Assembly (NCBI GenBank): GCA_949747935.1
Contig: CATKHE010000117.1
Coordinates: forward strand, 1-5,962
DNA length: 5,962 nucleotides
Source: an uncultured Eubacteriales bacterium
Lineage (GTDB): Bacteria > Bacillota_A > Clostridia > Oscillospirales > Oscillospiraceae
Reading direction: 5' to 3'
Under the pieces are notes generated by a model. It saw only the letters and a program-made list of their open reading frames with translations, was not told the origin of the DNA and did not search any database. Made by a program: the position numbers and the translations under genes. Of the stretch, positions 1 through 5,276 are shown in pieces (position 1 is the first letter of the stretch; every line of letters starts with the position of its first letter).

Positions 1-984
1 GAGATGGACGGCTTTGCCTCCAACGAGGGCGTGATTGTCATCGCCGCCACCAACCGGCAGGACATCCTGGACCCCGCCCTGCTGCGGCCCGGCCGGTTTG
101 ACCGGCAGATCTATGTGGGTCTGCCCGACATCAAGGGCCGGGAGGACATTTTGAAGGTCCACGCCCGGGAGAAGCCCCTGGCCGAGGACGTTGTCCTGAA
201 GGACGTGGCCCGGGCCACATCCGGCTTTACCGGGGCCGACCTGGAGAATCTGCTCAATGAGGCGGCTCTGCTGGCCGCCCGTCAGGACCGGCGGTTCATT
301 ACCAGAAATGACCTCCACGAGGCCATGCTCAAGGTGATTGCCGGCCCGGAGAAGCGCAGCCGGGTGGTCACGGAGCACACCCGGACCCTCACCGCCTACC
401 ACGAGGCGGGCCACGCGGTGGTCATTCACGAGCTGTCCACCGCCGACCCGGTCCATCAGATCACCATCATCCCCCGGGGACAGGCGGGAGGTATGACCAT
501 CTCCCTGCCCGACGAGGACCGGGCCTATCAGTCCAAGCGGGAACTTATGGAGCAGATCGCCCGCTGCCTGGGCGGCCGGGTGGCCGAACAGCTGGTGCTG
601 GGGGACATCTCCACCGGTGCGGGCAGCGACATCCAGCGGGCATCCTCCATCGCCCGGAACATGGTCATGCGCTACGGCATGAGCGAAAGGCTGGGCAGCG
701 TGGTCTATGAGACGGGCCACGACGAGGTGTTCATCGGCCGGTCCATGGCACAGGCCAAGAGTTACTCCGAAGAGGTGGCCGCCCGCATTGACCAGGAGGT
801 CAGCGCCCTCATCGACGGGGCCTATGCCAACTGCGAGCGAATTTTGAAGCTGCGCCGCCATGAGCTGGAGGTCACCGCCCGGTATCTGCTGGACCACGAG
901 ACCATGGACGCCGAGACCTTCGCCAAGGTCTTCGACGACCCGGACGCCGAGGAGCTTGCCCCCTATCGGGACATCCGGCCCTGA
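1..984 (+). CDS. ftsH: ATP-dependent zinc metalloprotease FtsH (C-terminal part, 5' end outside window)
   Basis: FtsH is a membrane-anchored hexameric AAA+ protease that unfolds and degrades short-lived and damaged proteins. The frame is open from base 1, and the sequence opens with the E-M-D-G-F stretch found in the AAA domain just before the second region of homology. Numbering from that Met (base 4): residues 16-34 carry the second region of homology (A-T-N-R, then L-R-P-G-R-F-D-R), with R28 and R31 as likely arginine fingers; residues 73-93 are the AAA lid (G-F-T-G-A-D-L-E-N-L). The zinc site H-E-A-G-H is at 133-137 (bases 400-414), and D209 in the S-T-G-A-G-S-D-I segment is the expected third zinc ligand. 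The M41 peptidase domain then runs to the end. The Walker boxes and N-terminal transmembrane segments lie upstream of the window. About 327 residues are visible and none of the visible key residues is missing. The gene ends 86 bp before the tRNA and has no obvious intrinsic terminator of its own. Confidence 0.97.
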   Translation, partial: EMDGFASNEGVIVIAATNRQDILDPALLRPGRFDRQIYVGLPDIKGREDILKVHAREKPLAEDVVLKDVARATSGFTGADLENLLNEAALLAARQDRRFITRNDLHEAMLKVIAGPEKRSRVVTEHTRTLTAYHEAGHAVVIHELSTADPVHQITIIPRGQAGGMTISLPDEDRAYQSKRELMEQIARCLGGRVAEQLVLGDISTGAGSDIQRASSIARNMVMRYGMSERLGSVVYETGHDEVFIGRSMAQAKSYSEEVAARIDQEVSALIDGAYANCERILKLRRHELEVTARYLLDHETMDAETFAKVFDDPDAEELAPYRDIRP

Positions 985-1020
985 CTTCTCAATTTTTGAC
1001 TCAAATTGGGAATTTTCCTC

Positions 1021-1049
1021 TTTACAAAACGGCTCAAAGGTGCTATACT
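1021..1049 (+). promoter_or_regulatory. Sigma-A type promoter of the tRNA-Arg unit
   Basis: The -35 box TTTACA (1021-1026) and the -10 box TATACT (1044-1049) are separated by exactly 17 bp. The -10 is preceded by TGC (1041-1043), giving an extended -10 element. The expected start point is near 1056, leaving a leader of about 15 nt before the tRNA. The AT-rich stretch from 989 to 1020 just upstream could act as an UP element. The match to consensus is seen directly; activity is inferred. An inverted repeat brackets the -10 box and is listed separately. Confidence 0.85.
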
Positions 1050-1066
1050 AACGTAGCGCCTTTGAG
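1033..1066. repeat. Inverted repeat bracketing the tRNA promoter -10 box (possible operator or hairpin)
   Basis: The left arm CTCAAAGGTGC (1033-1043) and right arm GCGCCTTTGAG (1056-1066) are inverted copies, with 10 of 11 positions complementary and the remaining one a G·T pair. They are separated by 12 bp that begin exactly with the -10 box TATACT. In DNA this is an operator-like dyad across the promoter. In a transcript reading through from ftsH it would fold as an 11-bp hairpin with a 12-nt loop just before the tRNA. No T-run follows on the plus strand, so it is not an intrinsic terminator there. The repeat is seen; any function is inferred. Confidence 0.6.
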
Positions 1067-1070
1067 ATAC

Positions 1071-1147
1071 GCGTCCGTAGTTCAATTGGATAGAGCGTCA
1101 GATTCCGGTTCTGAATGTTGGGGGTTCGAGTCCCTTCGGGCGTGCCA
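1071..1147 (+). tRNA. tRNA-Arg (anticodon CCG), CCA encoded
   Basis: A complete 77-nt cloverleaf can be folded by hand. The acceptor stem is GCGTCCG/CGGGCGT, the D arm GTTC/GAGC with loop AATTGGATA, and the anticodon stem TCAGA/TCTGA with loop TTCCGGT. The anticodon CCG (1104-1106) reads the arginine codon CGG. The variable loop is ATGTT, the T arm GGGGG/CCCTT with loop TTCGAGT, followed by discriminator G and genomic CCA (1145-1147). A20 in the D loop and C35 in the anticodon fit the known identity elements for arginyl-tRNA synthetase. Five stem positions are G·U pairs (1·72, 4·69, 11·24, 49·65, 50·64), which is many for a bacterial tRNA. The dedicated promoter, encoded CCA and adjoining terminator argue that the gene is active. 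Confidence 0.96.
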
Positions 1148-1183
1148 CGCTGGAGCAAAGTTCGCTTTGCTCCAGTGTTTTTT
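1147..1183 (+). terminator. Strong intrinsic terminator of the tRNA-Arg unit
   Basis: ACGCTGGAGCAAAG (1147-1160) pairs with CTTTGCTCCAGTGT (1165-1178) over 14 positions, including one G·T pair. The tetraloop is TTCG (1161-1164), of the very stable UUCG-type, and a run of six T follows (1178-1183). The stem begins at the last A of the tRNA CCA end, so there is no spacer between the tRNA and the terminator. It isolates the tRNA from the lipoprotein genes downstream. Confidence 0.93.
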
Positions 1184-1218
1184 ATCAGTACAAACGACAT
1201 AAACAGACAAAAAGGCTG

Positions 1219-1225
1219 AAAGGAG
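1219..1225 (+). promoter_or_regulatory. Ribosome binding site of the serine hydrolase gene
   Basis: AAAGGAG ends 8 nt before the ATG at 1234. This near-perfect Shine-Dalgarno sequence decides for that start over the in-frame ATG at 1255, which has no comparable site and would shorten the charged end of the signal peptide. Confidence 0.85.
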
Positions 1226-1233
1226 CGCCTGAT

Positions 1234-2595
1234 ATGCCGCGATTACCCTCTCGTATGGGGGCGCTGATTACCGCCCTTGCAATCTGTCTCTCCGGGTGCG
1301 GGTCCGCCGCGTCCAGCTCCTCCGGATACATCTCCGGGTCCAATCCGGGCACTCCGGGCGTCAGCGGGCCCGGGCCGCAGGAGTTTCTGCCCGTTGTGAT
1401 GCCGGAGCCCGAGCCGGAGCCACGGCCTGTTCTTACGCAGGAGGACGTGGACACGGCTTTGGCCCAAGTGATGGAGCGCTATCAGGCCGTCGGGGTGGCG
1501 GTGGCGACTGTGGAGCTGGGGCAGCTCAGTCAGGCCGGAGCCTGGGGCTGGGCGGTGAAGAATGAGCGGGAGATGACCTCCGACACCAAGATTCGCATCG
1601 CCTCCATCAGCAAGGTGGTGATTGCCATGTGCGCCATGGCCATGGCGGAGGACGGCCTTCTGGACCTGGACGCCCCCATCAGCGACTACTGGGGAGCGGG
1701 AGCCGTCAACCCCTACAGCAAGACGCAGCCCTCCGTTCGGACCTTTTTGACTCATACCTCCTCCATTAAGAATCTGGACACTACCCGGGGCCTGTCCAAG
1801 CTGCGGGGCATCCTTCAGAGTAAGTCCTCCTGGCGGAGCATGGAGCCGGGAAACGGGGGCTACTGGTCCTACAGCAACTTTGGCATGTGCATTCTGGGCA
1901 CAACCCTGGAACTGGCCTATGACGGTCTGCTGGACGATTACTTACAGCAGCGGTTTTTAGAACCTATTGGGGCTAAGGCCTCCTTCTGCGGGGGAAAGAT
2001 GGACGTGAGCGAGGTGGCCACTCTGTACACCACAGGGGGCGTGGGACGCTCCGCTGCCGAGCACGCCGGTCAGTCCGTCCCCACCCAGATCGGTCAGACC
2101 GCCTCTTACTTCCCCGGGGGTTATACCACCAGCGTGGTGGATATGGCCAAGCTGGTGGCCGTGCTGGCCAACGACGGGGTGTATAAGGAGCCGGTGTACG
2201 CCTACACCGAGGTAGCGGACGCGGAGAGCGGAACGCAGATGGTGGTGGCGGAGCCTATGGAGGGCAAGTTCAAGGAGACCCGCCTGCTGTCTGAGGCATC
2301 GGTGAAGGACATGGAGACCCCACGGTTTACCGTGAGCCTGGAGGGCTATACCCCCTTTGAGCAGTGCCTGATCCTCCGCCGGCAGGAGAATGTGATGGGG
2401 CAGGAGGTGCTCTATTATCACACCGGAAGCGCTTATGGCGTCTTTTCCCTGATGACGTATAATCCGGAGACCGGAAACGGCGTGGTGGTCATCACCACCG
2501 GCACACCCCGGAACATGAATGAGCGGGGCATGTATGCCCTGTGTTATGACCTGATGGAGCTGCTTTATCAAAGAATGGAGGATGAGCCGGTATGA
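1234..2595 (+). CDS. Lipoprotein serine hydrolase, beta-lactamase / penicillin-binding-protein-like family (PF00144 type)
   Basis: A 453-residue exported lipoprotein. Residues 1-21 form a lipoprotein signal (R3/R7, hydrophobic 9-19, lipobox L-S-G-C) with C22 as the modified cysteine. A Ser/Gly-rich and Glu-Pro linker (about 23-67) leads into a serine hydrolase domain. The active-site motifs appear in the family order and spacing: S124-I-S-K127 (nucleophile Ser and general base Lys), Y213-S-N215, and H396-T-G398 in place of the K-T-G box. A family-typical F-P-G-G-Y-T-T-S-x-x-D-M segment lies at 293-304. The family includes DD-carboxypeptidases, D-aminopeptidases, esterases and class C beta-lactamases. 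H-x-G rather than K-T-G fits a peptidase or esterase at least as well as a beta-lactamase, and the substrate cannot be read from sequence. It probably acts on the outer face of the membrane. The gene starts 50 bp after the tRNA terminator, and its stop overlaps the next start as ATGA, so the pair is almost surely one operon. Confidence 0.92.
   Translation: MPRLPSRMGALITALAICLSGCGSAASSSSGYISGSNPGTPGVSGPGPQEFLPVVMPEPEPEPRPVLTQEDVDTALAQVMERYQAVGVAVATVELGQLSQAGAWGWAVKNEREMTSDTKIRIASISKVVIAMCAMAMAEDGLLDLDAPISDYWGAGAVNPYSKTQPSVRTFLTHTSSIKNLDTTRGLSKLRGILQSKSSWRSMEPGNGGYWSYSNFGMCILGTTLELAYDGLLDDYLQQRFLEPIGAKASFCGGKMDVSEVATLYTTGGVGRSAAEHAGQSVPTQIGQTASYFPGGYTTSVVDMAKLVAVLANDGVYKEPVYAYTEVADAESGTQMVVAEPMEGKFKETRLLSEASVKDMETPRFTVSLEGYTPFEQCLILRRQENVMGQEVLYYHTGSAYGVFSLMTYNPETGNGVVVITTGTPRNMNERGMYALCYDLMELLYQRMEDEPV
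2577..2581 (+). promoter_or_regulatory. Ribosome binding site of the CapA-family gene, inside the upstream gene
   Basis: GGAGG lies 10 nt before the ATG at 2592, within the last codons of the serine hydrolase gene. Together with the ATGA stop/start overlap (2592-2595) it supports translational coupling and fixes the start, which places a lipoprotein signal directly at the N-terminus. Confidence 0.8.
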
Positions 2596-3866
2596 GACGT
2601 TTGATTTCCCTTGCACTAACCCTGTTGCTGCTGGCAGGCTGCGCCCCCAGTCAGCCTGTGGATGCGGACCAGTCCGCCGGCATTTCTCAGCCCCCCGCCC
2701 AGTCTGAGCCGGACCCCGTCTCCCCAGTGGAGCCCGAGCCTGAACCGGAGCCCGTCGTCGCCCACCTGATGGTGGCAGGGGATATTATGAGCCACATGCC
2801 CTTGACCAATGACTGCTATGTGGCGGAGACCGATTCCTATGACTACACCCATGTCCTCCGGGAGGCGGCGGAGCAGCTGGCTCTGGCCGACTTTGCCGTG
2901 GGAAATCTGGAGACTACCCTGGCCGGCGGGCCGGAGTACTCTGGCTACCCCCGGTTTAACTCCCCCGATGAGCTGGCCTATAATATCAAGGACGCAGGCT
3001 TCGACCTGCTGTGCACCACCAACAATCACACCCTGGACACGGGCATCGACGGCCTGAACCGTACTCTGGATGTGCTGGACCAGGCCAATATCCCCCATGT
3101 GGGCACCTATCGCTCCCAGGAGGAGCGGGATGAGAACAACGGCATCTATGTGGCCGACGTGGGGGGAATCTCGGTGGCCTTCCTGGCCTATACCTACGGT
3201 CTCAACGGCCACAAGCTGCCCGACAGCAAGCCATACGCCGCCAACGTCTTCAACATTGATTATACTACCAGCGTCTCTAACCCGGACTATGACATGCTGG
3301 CCGAGGACATGGCCGCCGCTCGGGCACTGGACACCGATCTTATCGCCGTTATCACCCACTGGGGAATTGAGTACCGCACCAAGCAGAACGGCCACCAGGA
3401 AAAGGTGGCCCAGTTCCTGGTGGAGCAGGGGGCGGACCTGGTGCTGGGGGGCCATCCCCACGTCCTTCAGCCCTACGGCACCATCACCGCCGCCGGGGAG
3501 GACGGACAGGAGCGGCAGGGCTTTGTCATTTACTCCCTAGGCAACTTCATCTCCAACCAGAATTTCGACGACCACAGCAAGGACCTGGCCACCAAGACCA
3601 CCGTGATTCTGGACCTGGAGCTGACAAAGGACACTGAGGGGAACACCACGCTCACCGACGTGCGGTATACCCCCTACTACATGGTCCACCGGAACAACAA
3701 GCCGGTGGGGGAGCGGCGGCATCTGGTGAACGTGAATCGGTCCATCGCCGCCTATGAGGCCGGCGAAGAGACCATCATCGACAAAAACATGTACCGGCAG
3801 CTCCAGGAGGCTCTGGCCCTGTGCCACGAGGTTCTGGGGGAGGAGGGGGACAAGCCCTCCGATTGA
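2592..3866 (+). CDS. CapA-family lipoprotein (poly-gamma-glutamate capsule synthesis PgsA/CapA-like, metallophosphoesterase fold)
   Basis: A 424-residue lipoprotein. Residues 1-16 form a signal ending in lipobox L-A-G-C with C17 as the lipid site; a Pro/Glu linker (about 18-56) holds E-P-E-P repeats. The CapA domain (about 57-370) shows the family metal-site pattern: G63-D64-I-M, G104-N-L-E107-T, N144-N-H146, H256-W-G, G287-H288-P-H290, and the Y-S-L-G-N-F signature at 314-319. CapA/PgsA is needed for poly-gamma-glutamate capsule formation in Bacillus, and the domain is related to metallophosphoesterases. Many clostridial homologues stand outside capsule operons and their role is unknown. No capB, capC or capD partner is present here, so a capsule role is not shown. 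The gene overlaps the upstream serine hydrolase by 4 bp and ends just before the shared terminator. The metal-binding residues look complete, so an active hydrolase is plausible. Confidence 0.93.
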   Translation: MRRLISLALTLLLLAGCAPSQPVDADQSAGISQPPAQSEPDPVSPVEPEPEPEPVVAHLMVAGDIMSHMPLTNDCYVAETDSYDYTHVLREAAEQLALADFAVGNLETTLAGGPEYSGYPRFNSPDELAYNIKDAGFDLLCTTNNHTLDTGIDGLNRTLDVLDQANIPHVGTYRSQEERDENNGIYVADVGGISVAFLAYTYGLNGHKLPDSKPYAANVFNIDYTTSVSNPDYDMLAEDMAAARALDTDLIAVITHWGIEYRTKQNGHQEKVAQFLVEQGADLVLGGHPHVLQPYGTITAAGEDGQERQGFVIYSLGNFISNQNFDDHSKDLATKTTVILDLELTKDTEGNTTLTDVRYTPYYMVHRNNKPVGERRHLVNVNRSIAAYEAGEETIIDKNMYRQLQEALALCHEVLGEEGDKPSD

Positions 3867-3872
3867 TTGAAA

Positions 3873-3907
3873 ACCGCCCGCCTTGTGAGAGGCGGGCGGC
3901 TTGTTTT
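3873..3907. terminator. Bidirectional intrinsic terminator between convergent operons
   Basis: CCGCCCGCCT (3874-3883) pairs with AGGCGGGCGG (3890-3899) over 10 bp around the loop TGTGAG. On the plus strand the stem is followed by CTTGTTTTATT; on the minus strand it is followed by TTTTC. It therefore ends the lipoprotein operon (stop at 3866) from one side and the ribF/membrane-protein operon (stop at 3906) from the other, inside a 39-bp gap. The plus-strand T-run is interrupted by one G. Confidence 0.88.
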
Positions 3908-5270
3908 ATTCCTCCTCCTTGATGGTGTGAGGGTCGGGAGGGACGACGGGGCGGTCGCCCTCCAGCTGGTCGAAGTAGTCCTCCTCCTGGAGCACTGGCT
4001 TGCGGTGGCGGGCGATGGCCATAATGGTGGGGTAGAGGACAATGGCGATGAGCCCGCCGGAGAAGCCGTTGTTATACAGGTTCATCCCCGCCACGGGGGA
4101 GCCGGTGTACAGCACCACTGAGGAGTGGAGAAATCCGGCCAGGATTCCATAGGCCCAGCCGAAATAGCCGGCGATGGGGGCAAGGGTGGTGCAGAACAGG
4201 CAGGCCAGCTGGACGGCGGAGTCGGTGAGGGACCAGTCCATCACCAGGCTGCCCAGGGCCACCCCGGCCATCACCGGCAGGATGTTGAAGGCGGTCTTGC
4301 CGAAGGCGGAGAAGCCCATTATGGTGAGAATGCCCCCCACGGTGGGACCGTTCAGGTCCCCGCCGGTGAGGAGGATATAGAGCATGCCGATGAGTCCGTT
4401 GACTCCGGTGTTGATGAGGACGGGGGCGGGGCCGAACATGCGCAGGTAGTCGCTGGGAGCCCGACCACTGGTCTGGAGCAGCCGGCGGTAGCCCGCCCAG
4501 GCCGCCCAAACCGGCTTTTTGGCGAAGAACAGCCCGCTTACAATGAGCAGGACACACAGCACGCTCAGCGCGGCGCCGAAGGGTAGATCGTAGCCCTTGG
4601 CCCAGCGGTAATAGGTGGTGGGGTCGGCCCCCAAGGAGGCCATCAGCGGCACGCAGACCATGGCTGTCAGCCCGCAGGCGAAGCCCACGTTGTACAGATT
4701 CATGCCGTTCTGAATGCGGTAGGTGTAGGTGGCCAGAGGCGGCATGATGAAGCCGATTACCAGCCCCACCAGCACCCCTTCGACAGGGCCGCCCCAGCCG
4801 TTGTCCAGGGCGATATAGCTGACGATAGGGGCCAGAGCGGTGGCCATCAGGCCGATGCCCATGTAGCCCCCCGCCGGTTCCCGGCGGAATTTGGTGTAAA
4901 GCCAGGTCCCGGCCAGGATGGGCCATATGTTCACAAAATTCTTGCCGAACAGGGAGAAGCCCGACATCAGCCCCATCTCCACCAGGGTCATACCGTTGAG
5001 GGTGTCCCGGGCGAGGTAGAGCACACAGATGCTGATGGCGGTGACAATGGCGGAGTTCACCAGGGCCGCCCCTGGTCCCGCCACCAGTACGTAGTCCGTG
5101 ATGAGGGCGTCCTCGGTAGTGACAATGATGGACAGTCCTCTGAAAATGCTGCCTGGGCTGTCCATCGCAAAGCCGGCCAGGGTCAGCAGGACCACATAGG
5201 CCCAAAGATAGGGGAACATCCGGTCGTACCGGGCCTGATGCTCGTGGTGCAGAAGGTGGAATACTCCCAT
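3906..5270 (-). CDS. Multi-pass membrane protein with two homologous halves (DUF1576-like, function unknown)
   Basis: A 454-residue, strongly hydrophobic protein with roughly 10-14 membrane segments (for example about 20-37, 66-87, 112-126, 163-180, 229-250, 280-301, 327-345, 371-388, 402-420) and a charged tail (421-454). I recall this type as DUF1576; no function is established to my knowledge. It is internally duplicated. Residues about 65-121 match about 280-336 without gaps at an offset of 215 (shared G-P at 65/280, L-N-G at 91/306, G-F-S-x-F-G-K at 104/319). L-A-P-I recurs at 146/363 and G-M-N-L-Y-N at 189/395. Such two-fold repeats are typical of transporters and channels, so a transport role is reasonable but unproven. 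The ATG at 5270 lies 6 bp after the ribF stop, with GGGAG (5286-5282) 11 nt upstream inside the end of ribF. The next in-frame Met (residue 18) lacks a ribosome site. It is likely co-transcribed with ribF. Confidence 0.85.
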   Translation of the reverse strand: MGVFHLLHHEHQARYDRMFPYLWAYVVLLTLAGFAMDSPGSIFRGLSIIVTTEDALITDYVLVAGPGAALVNSAIVTAISICVLYLARDTLNGMTLVEMGLMSGFSLFGKNFVNIWPILAGTWLYTKFRREPAGGYMGIGLMATALAPIVSYIALDNGWGGPVEGVLVGLVIGFIMPPLATYTYRIQNGMNLYNVGFACGLTAMVCVPLMASLGADPTTYYRWAKGYDLPFGAALSVLCVLLIVSGLFFAKKPVWAAWAGYRRLLQTSGRAPSDYLRMFGPAPVLINTGVNGLIGMLYILLTGGDLNGPTVGGILTIMGFSAFGKTAFNILPVMAGVALGSLVMDWSLTDSAVQLACLFCTTLAPIAGYFGWAYGILAGFLHSSVVLYTGSPVAGMNLYNNGFSGGLIAIVLYPTIMAIARHRKPVLQEEDYFDQLEGDRPVVPPDPHTIKEEE

Positions 5271-5276
5271 TGGCCA

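Noticed and set aside
996..1001. TTGACT as an alternative -35 box
   Set aside because: No acceptable -10 box lies 16-18 bp downstream, whereas TTTACA/TATACT at 1021-1049 has ideal spacing and an extended -10.
990..1008. CAATTT/AAATTG inverted repeat after ftsH as an ftsH terminator
   Set aside because: Only 6 AT pairs around a 7-nt loop with no clean T-run following; too weak for an intrinsic terminator and more likely part of an AT-rich upstream promoter region.
1071..1147. tRNA-Arg as an integration site for a mobile element
   Set aside because: tRNA genes are common attachment sites, but no integrase, no repeat of the tRNA 3' end and no shift to foreign-looking genes is seen in the following 4.8 kb.
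860..1202. Plus-strand open frames overlapping the ftsH end and the tRNA
   Set aside because: They run through the tRNA gene or the ftsH 3' end in another frame, have no ribosome binding site, and their Arg/Ser/Pro-rich translations are typical of GC-rich shadow frames.
1234..2595. Calling the serine hydrolase an antibiotic-resistance beta-lactamase
   Set aside because: The Ser-x-x-Lys and Tyr-x-Asn motifs are shared by the whole superfamily. The K-T-G box is replaced by H-T-G and the protein is a lipoprotein in a chromosomal operon, so resistance is not supported.
1243..3827. Minus-strand open frames opposite the two lipoprotein genes
   Set aside because: Long reverse frames are expected opposite GC-rich genes. 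Their translations are rich in His, Gly and Val without domains, and the plus-strand genes have motifs, signals and ribosome sites.
3867..4586. Plus-strand open frames opposite the membrane-protein gene
   Set aside because: One begins inside the terminator hairpin, and neither has membrane segments or recognisable motifs. The minus-strand frame has coherent duplicated membrane segments.
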